Shown piece by piece: positions 32,586 to 40,119 of a stretch of 48,937 nucleotides of DNA. The notes beneath the pieces are model-generated. The model saw nothing but the letters and a program-made list of their open reading frames with translations. It was not told where the DNA came from and did no database searches. Made by a program: the position numbers and the translations under genes. The stretch is from Methylotenera_A sp046598525 (lineage in GTDB: Bacteria; Pseudomonadota; Gammaproteobacteria; Burkholderiales; Methylophilaceae), in assembly GCA_046598525.1 (NCBI GenBank), contig JBKJIJ010000017.1, positions 1 through 48,937 of the forward strand. The letters are read 5' to 3'. The stretch's first letter is position 1, and every line of letters begins with the position of its first letter.

Positions 32586-35357
32586 TTACTTTTGTGTTTC
32601 CACCATCACTAAAGGCGCTTCATCTGATTGAGATTCAGCTGTTTTCTGCCAGTTTGGTGCTTTACGTGGTGCTTTTGGTTTGGCAGGTTCTGCTTGCTCG
32701 GCTGTTTTTACATCATTTTTAGTTTCCACTAATTGCAAACCGCCTTGGCTTAAATCGGCACTTAAATCAGCACCCAAATCAGCTGCTTTTGTTGGTTTAC
32801 GCGCTGGTTTTTTAGCAGCTTTTGGTTTGGCTGGTTTTTCAGCTTCAAGCTGTGCTGCTGATTCATCAACCGACACTTTTTTTGTGCTGACCATTTCAAT
32901 ATTCGCATCGACAGCAATCGGTTTTTGCGCTTTTGGTTTCGCTGGTCTTTGCGGTTTTTCTGGTTTTGCTGGTGTTTCTAATGCTTTAGCTTCACTAGAT
33001 TTGGTTTCTGTCGCTTTAGCTTCACTAGATTTGGTTTCACTAGTTTTAGTTTCTGTCGCTTTAGTTTCATTTACTGAAACGCTTGGCTCAACCGCTGCTA
33101 CTTTAACCACAACCGGTGCTGCATCAGCAATCGCATCATTAGGTACAAATGCAGGTGCTACCGCATTTGGGTCGCGTGGTTCGCGGCCTTCTTCACGATT
33201 CGCATCACGATTTTTGTTGCGATTGCGACCACCACGGCTGCGGCGACCAGTACGTTCTGGGCGTCCTGTTTGATTAGCATCACCTGCAACATCGGTTGGC
33301 AAGCCAACAGCTAAGGCTGTTGATTCAACTTTCTCAACTACCTCTGCGCGTACTTCTGTTTTAGCCTCAGCATTTTTAGTATCCACTCTATCTTGACGTT
33401 GCGGACGCTCTTGACGCTCTGGCCTAGCTTGCTGTGGTTTAGCTTGCGCTTGCTGCGGTTTATCTGCATTTGCCACATTGGCCGTCACATTGTTGCGGTC
33501 ACGATTATTGGCATTGCGGTCACGGTTACGGTTGCGATCACGGTCGCGATTATTACTACGATTGCGATCACCATTGCCGCGCGCCGCATCTTTAGCTTCG
33601 CTAGAAGTCGTTTGAGTTGCTTGTATTGCTACTTCTGCTTTGCTTTCGCCCGAAAACCATTGTTTAATGCGACCAAAAATAGATACTTTGGCAACTGGCG
33701 CTGCAATTTCAGCTGCTTTTGGCTCTGGTTTTTGTTCTACCAAAGGAGCTGAAGTGGCGGTTTTAATGCCCTTAACCAACGCTTCTGGCGCTTTTGGTTT
33801 TGCATCTTCATTTAAACCGCGCTCATAAGCCGTTTCAGCAGGTAACTCAACCATTTTGTAACTGGCTTGCGATGTTTCTTCTGTCACATCATCTTGCTTA
33901 ATGCGCGTGATGCTGTAATTTGGCGTTTCCATGTGAATATTTGGAATCAACACCACTTCAACACCCATGCGTTGTTCAATTTTATGAATATCGGCACGTT
34001 TTTCGTTTAGCAAGAAAGTCGCGGCTTCAACTGGCAATTGCACTTGAATAATCGCGCTATTGTCTTTCATCGCTTCTTCTTGCGTAATGCGCAAGATGTG
34101 CAGGGCGGTTGATTCAATACCACGGATATGGCCAGTCCCGCTACAACGTGGGCAAGCCGCATGATTAGTTTCACCTAAGCTTGGGCGTAAGCGTTGGCGT
34201 GATAACTCCAATAAGCCAAAACGTGAAATTTTGCCCGTTTGCACGCGCGCACGGTCCGCATGCAAAGCATCGCGTAAGGTGTTTTCTACTTCGCGTTGAT
34301 TGCGTTGGCTTTCCATATCAATAAAGTCAATCACCACCAAGCCGCCAAGGTCACGCAAGCGCAATTGGCGCGCCACTTCTTCAGCCGCTTCTAAGTTGGT
34401 GTTAAACGCCGTTTGTTCAATATCCGCGCCTTTAATTGAGCGACCAGAGTTAACGTCTACTGAAACTAATGCTTCCGTATGGTCGATTACAATGGCGCCG
34501 CCAGAGGGTAGGCGTACTTCACGCGAAAATGCCGATTCAATTTGATGCTCAATTTGAAAACGTGAGAATAGCGGGATTTCGTCTTGATACAACTTAACAC
34601 GCGCCACATTGCCTGGCATTACGTGGTTCATAAATTGCACCGCTTGCTCATGCACATCTGGCGTATCGATTAAGATTTCACCAATGTCGGCGCTAAAGTA
34701 ATCGCGAATGGCGCGAATCACAAGGCTACCTTCTTGGTAGATTAAAAACGCGCCAGGTTGGATGTGCGATGCTTCTTCAACCGCTGTCCACAATTGCGTT
34801 AAGTAGTTTAAATCCCACTGTAATTCTTCGGCATTGCGGCCAATACCAGCGGTACGCGCAATAATACTCATGCCGTTTGGCACTTCTAATTGCGCCATTA
34901 CATCGCGTAATTCGTTGCGATCTTCGCCTTCAATACGGCGTGAAACACCGCCGCCACGTGGGTTGTTTGGCATTAAAACCAAATAACGGCCTGCTAAAGA
35001 GATGTAAGTAGTTAACGCCGCGCCTTTGTTGCCGCGCTCGTCTTTATCGACCTGAACGATTAATTCTTGGCCTTCTTTAATCACATCTTGAATGCGTGTT
35101 TTGCCGCTATCTGCTTTTTCAGAATAGTAGCTACGTGAAATTTCTTTAAAGGGTAAAAAGCCATGACGCTCCATGCCGTAATCGACAAAAGCGGCTTCTA
35201 GTGATGGTTCTACACGGGTAATAACGCCTTTGTAAATATTACTTTTGCGTTGTTCTTTACCAGCGTGTTCTATATCTAAATCGACAAGCTTTTGCCCGTC
35301 TACGATGGCAACGCGTAATTCTTCCGATTGCGTTGCATTAAATAACATGCGTTTCAT
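32586..35357 (-). CDS. rne: Ribonuclease E
   Basis: This endonuclease is the core of the RNA degradosome and processes rRNA and tRNA. It has 923 residues. The catalytic half starts MKRMLFNATQSEELRVAIVD, with an S1 domain (about 35-120). VVIDFIDMESQRNQREVE carries active-site Asp residues, and the zinc-link CPRCSGTGHIRG is at about 403-414. The C-terminal half is disordered, as in all RNase E: it has an Arg/Asn/Asp-rich RNA-binding run (RNRDRDRNRN-type, near 33490-33590) and a stretch of five-residue repeats (ETK/EAK-SS/AT). A conserved C-terminal motif was not recognised. It is divergent from rluC over 591 bp, an arrangement also seen in E. coli. Confidence 0.95.
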   Translation of the reverse strand: MKRMLFNATQSEELRVAIVDGQKLVDLDIEHAGKEQRKSNIYKGVITRVEPSLEAAFVDYGMERHGFLPFKEISRSYYSEKADSGKTRIQDVIKEGQELIVQVDKDERGNKGAALTTYISLAGRYLVLMPNNPRGGGVSRRIEGEDRNELRDVMAQLEVPNGMSIIARTAGIGRNAEELQWDLNYLTQLWTAVEEASHIQPGAFLIYQEGSLVIRAIRDYFSADIGEILIDTPDVHEQAVQFMNHVMPGNVARVKLYQDEIPLFSRFQIEHQIESAFSREVRLPSGGAIVIDHTEALVSVDVNSGRSIKGADIEQTAFNTNLEAAEEVARQLRLRDLGGLVVIDFIDMESQRNQREVENTLRDALHADRARVQTGKISRFGLLELSRQRLRPSLGETNHAACPRCSGTGHIRGIESTALHILRITQEEAMKDNSAIIQVQLPVEAATFLLNEKRADIHKIEQRMGVEVVLIPNIHMETPNYSITRIKQDDVTEETSQASYKMVELPAETAYERGLNEDAKPKAPEALVKGIKTATSAPLVEQKPEPKAAEIAAPVAKVSIFGRIKQWFSGESKAEVAIQATQTTSSEAKDAARGNGDRNRSNNRDRDRNRNRDRNANNRDRNNVTANVANADKPQQAQAKPQQARPERQERPQRQDRVDTKNAEAKTEVRAEVVEKVESTALAVGLPTDVAGDANQTGRPERTGRRSRGGRNRNKNRDANREEGREPRDPNAVAPAFVPNDAIADAAPVVVKVAAVEPSVSVNETKATETKTSETKSSEAKATETKSSEAKALETPAKPEKPQRPAKPKAQKPIAVDANIEMVSTKKVSVDESAAQLEAEKPAKPKAAKKPARKPTKAADLGADLSADLSQGGLQLVETKNDVKTAEQAEPAKPKAPRKAPNWQKTAESQSDEAPLVMVETQK
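32983..33069. repeat. In-frame 15-bp repeats inside rne
   Basis: A 30-bp unit (32983-33012) recurs at 33013 with a 15-bp insertion, and a partial third copy follows at 33058-33069. They encode repeats of five residues (E-T-K-x-x / E-A-K-x-x) in the disordered C-terminal part of RNase E. Copy-number change would stay in frame, so length variation between strains is likely. Confidence 0.8.
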
Positions 35358-35460
35358 TGATTGCTCCCGCGCTCAGAGCAAAGCAGACAGTGTTTACTTG
35401 GATAAAATTAGCTAAAGGTTTGAATTAAAAGGGATGCTGATGTAATGCGCATGATTGCTT

Positions 35461-35480
35461 TATATAGACTAGTCTATATA
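35461..35480. promoter_or_regulatory. Perfect 20-bp palindrome, 104 bp upstream of rne
   Basis: The half-site TATATAGACT is repeated exactly on the other strand, centred on CTAG. The symmetry extends imperfectly outward: GCGCATGATTGC on the left against GCAGTGCGC on the right. It could be an RNA hairpin in the rne leader or a protein operator. Confidence 0.6.
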
Positions 35481-35822
35481 GCAGTGCGCTAAATTAAGCA
35501 TGTTTTGGCATTTTCGCAGTCTAGCTGCTTGTATTAACCTAACGCTAATCGCGTTTTTTCACTGCAAATGATTCGTTATAGAAATAATTTTGCTGCAATG
35601 AATTGATTAATGTTGAATGCACCCGCATCTTAAAACTTAGTATCTTTGCATTGATGTCAAACGTTTTGTGTTTGGCTTGACATAAATCCGTTAAAATTCG
35701 GTCTTCAGTAACTTTAGTCGCGTTTATATTATTTGTCTGCGGCGGCTAGAGCGCAATTATTTTATCGCTACTTACAAATATGGCGAGCGGTATTAGCCAA
35801 AATATTGTTCATTTAATATACG

Positions 35823-35852
35823 TTAAAATGAATATTTTTTAAGCGGTATACT
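35823..35852 (+). promoter_or_regulatory. Candidate rluC promoter
   Basis: TTAAAA (35823-35828) and TATACT (35847-35852) are separated by 18 bp; the first matches the -35 consensus at four of six positions and the second the -10 at five. It would give a leader of about 90 bases. The surroundings are AT-rich, so chance matches are possible. Confidence 0.3.
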
Positions 35853-35948
35853 ATTTGGTTGTTTGTTGCATAAAAAGCCCAATAAGCTTATTAAATTCAA
35901 CAACATCGGTAGTATAGGCGTAATCCCTTTTTAAAGCAAAAATTAAAC

Positions 35949-36977
35949 ATGCAAATAGAGCAAAATAATCCTCAAGATATACAAATGGATAAACCAATCG
36001 AAACTAAAATTGGCGCAAGCGCGGCGGCAAATGTCACCATTGATGAAGCATCCGAAGGGCAGCGCATTGATAATTTTCTAACCAAAATTCTAAAAGGCGT
36101 GCCCAAAAGCCATGTCTATCGTATTTTACGCAGCGGCGAAGTGCGAGTGAACAAAGGCCGTATTGATGCGTCTTACAAGCTAATTATTGGCGATATTGTT
36201 CGCGTGCCGCCGATTCGCGTGGCGGCTAACGATAAGGAAATCATTAGTCAGCCAGCCACATCGGTATTAGAAAGCACCATTATTTATGAAGATGATGCGC
36301 TATTAATTATTGATAAGCCCGCTGGTTTTGCGGTGCATGGCGGCAGTGGCGTAAGCCGTGGCGTAATTGAACAATTACGCATGGAGCGCCCCAAAGCCAA
36401 GTTTTTAGAATTAGTGCATAGGCTAGATAGAGAAACGTCTGGCGTATTAATGCTGGCCAAAAAACGCTCGGCCTTGGTTGCTTTGCATGAAATGATTCGC
36501 AACAATCAAACCGATAAGCGTTATTTAATGCTGGTGGCAGGCGAATGGACTGAAAAGAAAAAGCGCGTGGCGCTGGATTTGCAAAAGTATGTATTGCCCA
36601 ACGGTGAGCGCCGCGTAAATGTGGTAACGGACAAAAGCAAAGATAAATATGACCAAGCGCAACACTCTGAAACCATCTTTTATTTAAAACAATCTTTTGC
36701 TGGTTTTAGTTTATTAGAAGCGCAATTAATCACCGGCCGCACGCATCAATTACGCGTGCAATTGGCGCATTTGGGTTTTCCAATTGTGGGTGATGATAAA
36801 TACGGCGATTTTGCTAACAATAAAGCCTTGCAGAAAAAAGGCTTAAAACGCATGTTTTTACATTCGGTTGAAACAAATTTACGCCATCCTATTTCAGCGG
36901 ATAAGCTTAAATTAGTGGCGCCTTTGCCGTTAGATTTACAAAAATTTATGAATAGTTTGAATAAGTTAGAGAGCTAA
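35949..36977 (+). CDS. rluC: 23S rRNA pseudouridine synthase RluC/RluD family (probably RluC)
   Basis: This 342-residue protein starts with an S4 RNA-binding domain (GQRIDNFLTKILKGVPKSHV, about 32-90). The pseudouridine synthase domain has the family signature HRLDRETSGVLMLAKK with catalytic Asp160 and GRTHQLRVQLAHLGFPIVGD. RluC acts on 23S rRNA uridines 955, 2504 and 2580 in E. coli. Its position divergent from rne supports RluC over RluD. No clear ribosome binding site was seen before the ATG at 35949. The next gene starts 9 bp after its stop. Confidence 0.92.
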   Translation: MQIEQNNPQDIQMDKPIETKIGASAAANVTIDEASEGQRIDNFLTKILKGVPKSHVYRILRSGEVRVNKGRIDASYKLIIGDIVRVPPIRVAANDKEIISQPATSVLESTIIYEDDALLIIDKPAGFAVHGGSGVSRGVIEQLRMERPKAKFLELVHRLDRETSGVLMLAKKRSALVALHEMIRNNQTDKRYLMLVAGEWTEKKKRVALDLQKYVLPNGERRVNVVTDKSKDKYDQAQHSETIFYLKQSFAGFSLLEAQLITGRTHQLRVQLAHLGFPIVGDDKYGDFANNKALQKKGLKRMFLHSVETNLRHPISADKLKLVAPLPLDLQKFMNSLNKLES

Positions 36978-36986
36978 GTTAATAAC

Positions 36987-37679
36987 ATGCATGAAAATAT
37001 CGATAACATTAAAAATACCACAAATAATCAGCGACCTTTTGATTTAATTGTTTGGGATTGGGATGGCACAATTGCCAACTCAACCGGCATGATTACCAAT
37101 GCCATTGTAAAAGCGGCCGAGCAAGTTGGCTTGCCAACACTAGACCCAATTGCGGCAAGCAATATTATTGGTTTGGGGCTTAAAGAATCCATTTACGCGC
37201 TTTATGGCGATATTCCGACTGAAAAAGCGCAAGCGTTAGCGGCGCAATACACCGCCAATTATTATGCAGGTGAAAGTGAAATTCCGCTTTTTGATGGCGT
37301 TAAAGAAACCATTATTGAGCTGAATCGCCGCGGCTATAAATTGGCCGTAGCAACAGGCAAGGGCAGGCGTGGTTTAAATTTGGCGCTGCAACATTGTGGA
37401 TTAGGCAATTATTTTCACGCCACGCGCACGGTGGATGAATGCTTTTCTAAACCACACCCGCAAATGCTGGATGAATTAATGGATATTTTGGTTGCAACGC
37501 CAGAGCGCACATTAATGATTGGCGACACCAGTTATGATTTGCAAATGGCGCAAAATGCAGGTGTGGCAGGTGTTGGTGTAACGTTTGGCGCACAGACGCA
37601 AGATAAATTAGTGGGTTATAATCCTATCAAAATATTTAATCAATTTAACGACTTAAGTACTTGGTTGCTAAACACTTAA
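36987..37679 (+). CDS. HAD-superfamily hydrolase, phosphoglycolate-phosphatase-like
   Basis: This 230-residue hydrolase has motif I VWDWDGTIAN (nucleophile Asp24 and Asp26), motif II/III with the VATGKGRRG and KPHPQML residues, and the motif IV acidic pair in LMIGDTSYDLQMA. The cap is of the alpha-helical type (subfamily IA). It is close to Gph and to the HAD protein that often follows rluC in betaproteobacteria. The substrate cannot be told. It starts 9 bp after rluC and is followed by the Rieske gene after 45 bp, so co-transcription is likely. Confidence 0.85.
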   Translation: MHENIDNIKNTTNNQRPFDLIVWDWDGTIANSTGMITNAIVKAAEQVGLPTLDPIAASNIIGLGLKESIYALYGDIPTEKAQALAAQYTANYYAGESEIPLFDGVKETIIELNRRGYKLAVATGKGRRGLNLALQHCGLGNYFHATRTVDECFSKPHPQMLDELMDILVATPERTLMIGDTSYDLQMAQNAGVAGVGVTFGAQTQDKLVGYNPIKIFNQFNDLSTWLLNT

Positions 37680-37724
37680 TAACTTTCTAATCAAACTATT
37701 TAATCAATACAATTAAATCAAATC

Positions 37725-38087
37725 ATGCAAACACAAACCATTGTTTTAAATAGTCACGATTTAGTTGAAAAATCGCTTGGTTTGCGATTTGCCTTGCCGC
37801 AGTTGGGCGAAATGGCCACTGGCTTTGTGGTGCGTTATCACGGCAAGGCGCATGCTTATGTGAATAAATGTGCGCATGTGCCAATTGAGCTAGATTGGAA
37901 CCAAGGCGAATTTTTTACAGTCAGCAAAGATTATTTGATTTGCGCCACGCACGGCGCGCATTATGCGCCCGATACTGGGCATTGCGTGATGGGCCCTTGC
38001 AAAGGAAAAAGCTTGCAAGCCTTGCCAGTTACAGAACAAAATAATCAAATCACGATTCATTTAGAACAAATTAAGAAATACTTGTAA
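37725..38087 (+). CDS. Rieske [2Fe-2S] protein
   Basis: This 120-residue single-domain Rieske protein has no signal peptide, so it is cytoplasmic. The cluster ligands are Cys49 and His51 (CAHVP) and Cys73 and His76 (CATHGAH). The GAHYAPDTGHCVMGPCKG segment after them is typical of this small family. It resembles ferredoxin subunits of oxygenases, but no oxygenase lies near. In betaproteobacteria such a gene commonly lies between a gph-like gene and an S49 peptidase gene. Its partner is unknown. Confidence 0.9.
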   Translation: MQTQTIVLNSHDLVEKSLGLRFALPQLGEMATGFVVRYHGKAHAYVNKCAHVPIELDWNQGEFFTVSKDYLICATHGAHYAPDTGHCVMGPCKGKSLQALPVTEQNNQITIHLEQIKKYL

Positions 38088-38112
38088 GTTTACTTTTAAG
38101 AGAGCAATCAGC

Positions 38113-39054
38113 ATGTCAGAAGACAATAATTGGCAACAACAAACCATCGAAAAACTCGCTTTATCCGGCTTGCAAGAGCAAAAATCGGCAAGGCGCTGGA
38201 GTATCTTTTTTAAAGCACTGATGTTTATCTATTTATTTGTGGTGCTGTTTTTAGCGTTAGGTTGGCTGGGCGGCACAAAAGCTGGCACGGGCGAGCATAC
38301 CGCGCTAATTGAAATTGCCGGCGTGATTGAGGCGGGCGGCGATGTGAATGCCGATTCTGTGATTACCAGCTTAAACGATGCCTATGAAAGTAAAGGCACC
38401 AAAGGCATTATTCTGCGTATTAATAGCCCAGGCGGTAGCCCAGTGCAATCAGGTATTATCTTTGATGAAATTAAACGCCAAAGAAAACTACACCCAAGCA
38501 TTCCTGTATACGCGGTGGTAGAAGATATCTGTGCATCAGGCGGTTATTATATTGCCGCAGCAGCCGATAAAATTTACGTGGATAAAGCCAGTATTGTTGG
38601 CTCAATCGGCGTATTAATGGATGGCTACGGCTTTACCGATGTGATGCAAAAAGTAGGGGTTGAGCGTCGCTTATTAACCGCTGGCGAAAACAAAGCCATG
38701 CTAGACCCATTTTCACCAGTCAACCCAAAACATCAAGCGCTAGCCCAAGCCATGTTAAACCAAATTCATGAGCAATTTAAAACAGTAGTGCGACAAGGCC
38801 GCGGCAATCGCTTGGTTGAAGACAACGAAACCTTTAGCGGCTTATTTTGGAGCGGCGAGCAAAGCATTAAAATTGGCTTGGCTGATGCACTTGGCAGCGC
38901 CGATTTTGTCGCACGTGAAGTGATTAAGCAAGAAGAAATAGTCGATTATTCATACCAAGATAGCGTAGTAGACCGCTTTGCTAAACGTTTAGGCGCAAGT
39001 ATGGCTAAGGCGATTGGTATTGATGCCGCAGTGAAAAACTTGCAATTAAGGTAG
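38113..39054 (+). CDS. sppA: S49-family signal-peptide peptidase (SppA36 type)
   Basis: This 313-residue membrane serine protease degrades cleaved signal peptides or membrane fragments. One N-terminal span lies at about 35-55 (FKALMFIYLFVVLFLALGWL). The short, single-domain form matches Bacillus SppA rather than the double E. coli SppA. The catalytic pair is Ser142 (ICASGGYY) and Lys194 (TAGENKAM); the 52-residue spacing is the same as in the Bacillus enzyme. INSPGGSPV and GSIGVLMDGYG are further hallmarks. It closes the rluC-HAD-Rieske-sppA cluster. Confidence 0.93.
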   Translation: MSEDNNWQQQTIEKLALSGLQEQKSARRWSIFFKALMFIYLFVVLFLALGWLGGTKAGTGEHTALIEIAGVIEAGGDVNADSVITSLNDAYESKGTKGIILRINSPGGSPVQSGIIFDEIKRQRKLHPSIPVYAVVEDICASGGYYIAAAADKIYVDKASIVGSIGVLMDGYGFTDVMQKVGVERRLLTAGENKAMLDPFSPVNPKHQALAQAMLNQIHEQFKTVVRQGRGNRLVEDNETFSGLFWSGEQSIKIGLADALGSADFVAREVIKQEEIVDYSYQDSVVDRFAKRLGASMAKAIGIDAAVKNLQLR

Positions 39055-39071
39055 TTACAGCTGTTTTTGTC

Positions 39072-39091
39072 ATTCCCGCGAAAGCGGGAAT
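39072..39091. repeat. Short REP-like hairpin
   Basis: ATTCCCGC (39072-39079) pairs with GCGGGAAT (39084-39091) around GAAA. No T-run follows on either strand. CATTCCCGCGAAAGCGGGAAT-type sequences occur as dispersed repeats in many proteobacteria, so this is likely one of those, placed 17 bp after the sppA stop. Confidence 0.65.
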
Positions 39092-39166
39092 TCATTTGAT
39101 GGTGTACAAGAAAATCATTTGCATACCCTGCGTTGGCTGGGGTTTATAAAACTGATTTAGTTAAAT

Positions 39167-39394
39167 CTAAGTGCTTGATTGATGGGTAAGCTTTACAGTT
39201 TGTTTAGTAAGCTGTAATAAACTATCCAGCGCTTCATTAACCGCTGCAGCACTTGAAAACGCCTTAGCAATTTCAGGGTCAAGCAACACCAAGTTAGTGC
39301 CTTTATTATAAGAAGTCAGAAATTTACCACGCACGCCCTTACCAAGGTCTTCGCGGCTGTATTCAGAGCGTAAATCATAATTAATCTTCTTCAT
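39167..39394 (-). CDS. Uncharacterised 75-residue protein, possibly antitoxin-like
   Basis: This small protein looks like a widespread family of unknown function (pattern: LR..Y....L..GVRGKF....GTNLVLLDPEIAKAFSS..AVNEAL..L..L). I recognise the pattern but know of no assigned role. The centre and C-terminus resemble the ribbon-helix-helix or BrnA-type DNA-binding antitoxins in overall shape, which is only a guess. It is the second gene on the minus strand after the 186-residue membrane-anchored protein, with a gap of 51 bp. No typical toxin is next to it. Confidence 0.55.
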   Translation of the reverse strand: MKKINYDLRSEYSREDLGKGVRGKFLTSYNKGTNLVLLDPEIAKAFSSAAAVNEALDSLLQLTKQTVKLTHQSST

Positions 39395-39445
39395 ATATAT
39401 TTCTTTCTGCGCGCGAAGGGTATGGCTTGTTGGATGGGTTGGCTA

Positions 39446-40006
39446 TCATTCAACTAAGGTTATCCGTGAGCGTTTAGCCACGCCAGAAATATCGTTATAG
39501 ATGTAGTACGTCCCGATAATTTTACAGACTTTAATATCTAGACTGTTCATGTTCCAAAAGTATTCAACATCATTATCGCCAATAGGACGCAGTTCTGGAA
39601 TTGGCACAAAAATTCTTCCACCATCAACCGAAATCAACGTAAGCTCTTTTACTATGTTATTGTTGATTTTTAAGTATATTGGGTACGCAGAGCTGTTACC
39701 GTCTGGGTGCACTTTTGTCCATCGCTCCTGAAATTCACTAGTGCGAACGCCTTGCAAAATTTGAAAAGTATTATCATCTTTTGCAATCCAAACTTCTGAG
39801 CCGTCTACAACTTCATATGACCAATTGCTAGTTTCCAGCATAGTTTCAAAATCTTTAAGCGTGTTTTTTGTCCTTAGCTTTTCTGATAATTGCTCTAGTC
39901 CGTCTTTCTGGCTATTACTTGCTTTTATATAGTACCTATGAGTAATAAGCCAAGACAAAAGTCCGCCTACGGCAGCTCCAGCAACAAACATAAAAAACTC
40001 ATTCAT
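39446..40006 (-). CDS. Uncharacterised protein with one N-terminal membrane span
   Basis: This 186-residue protein starts with a membrane segment (FFMFVAGAAVGGLLSWLIT, about 4-22), followed by a short basic coiled-coil-like stretch (SQKDGLEQLSEKLRTKN) and a soluble domain rich in beta strands. No known domain is recognised; the soluble part has no cysteine or histidine cluster. The most distinctive part is GVAKRSRITLVE at the C-terminus. It is the first of two small genes set apart from the housekeeping clusters, which suggests an acquired cassette. The function is unknown. Confidence 0.6.
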   Translation of the reverse strand: MNEFFMFVAGAAVGGLLSWLITHRYYIKASNSQKDGLEQLSEKLRTKNTLKDFETMLETSNWSYEVVDGSEVWIAKDDNTFQILQGVRTSEFQERWTKVHPDGNSSAYPIYLKINNNIVKELTLISVDGGRIFVPIPELRPIGDNDVEYFWNMNSLDIKVCKIIGTYYIYNDISGVAKRSRITLVE

Positions 40007-40119
40007 ATAGGATAGGTATCTAATGTTGAATTACGGAGCTAGCCCGTAGGCTTGGGTTGTAAAGAAAATGAACCCCAACGTCGGTCATTTTGTTGTGGTT
40101 CGCTTTACTCACTACCAGC

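Larger units (their letters stand above)
35358..35948. other. Divergent leader and promoter region of rne and rluC
   Basis: This 591-bp stretch has no convincing gene. It must contain the rne 5' untranslated leader and promoter (minus strand) and the rluC promoter. The rne leader of E. coli is long and controls its own decay, so the length fits. A perfect 20-bp palindrome lies at 35461-35480. A candidate rluC promoter lies at 35823-35852. A TTGACA at 35677-35682 has no good -10 box at the right distance. Confidence 0.6.

Noticed and set aside
32680..33273. Open frame of 197 codons on the plus strand, antisense to rne
   Set aside because: It is low-complexity (Ala/Ser/Val/Leu-rich), mirrors the repeat and Lys/Glu-rich codons of the rne tail and has no ribosome binding site.
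35677..35682. TTGACA as -35 box of an rluC promoter
   Set aside because: No acceptable -10 box lies 16-18 bp downstream; TAAAAT is only 9 bp away.
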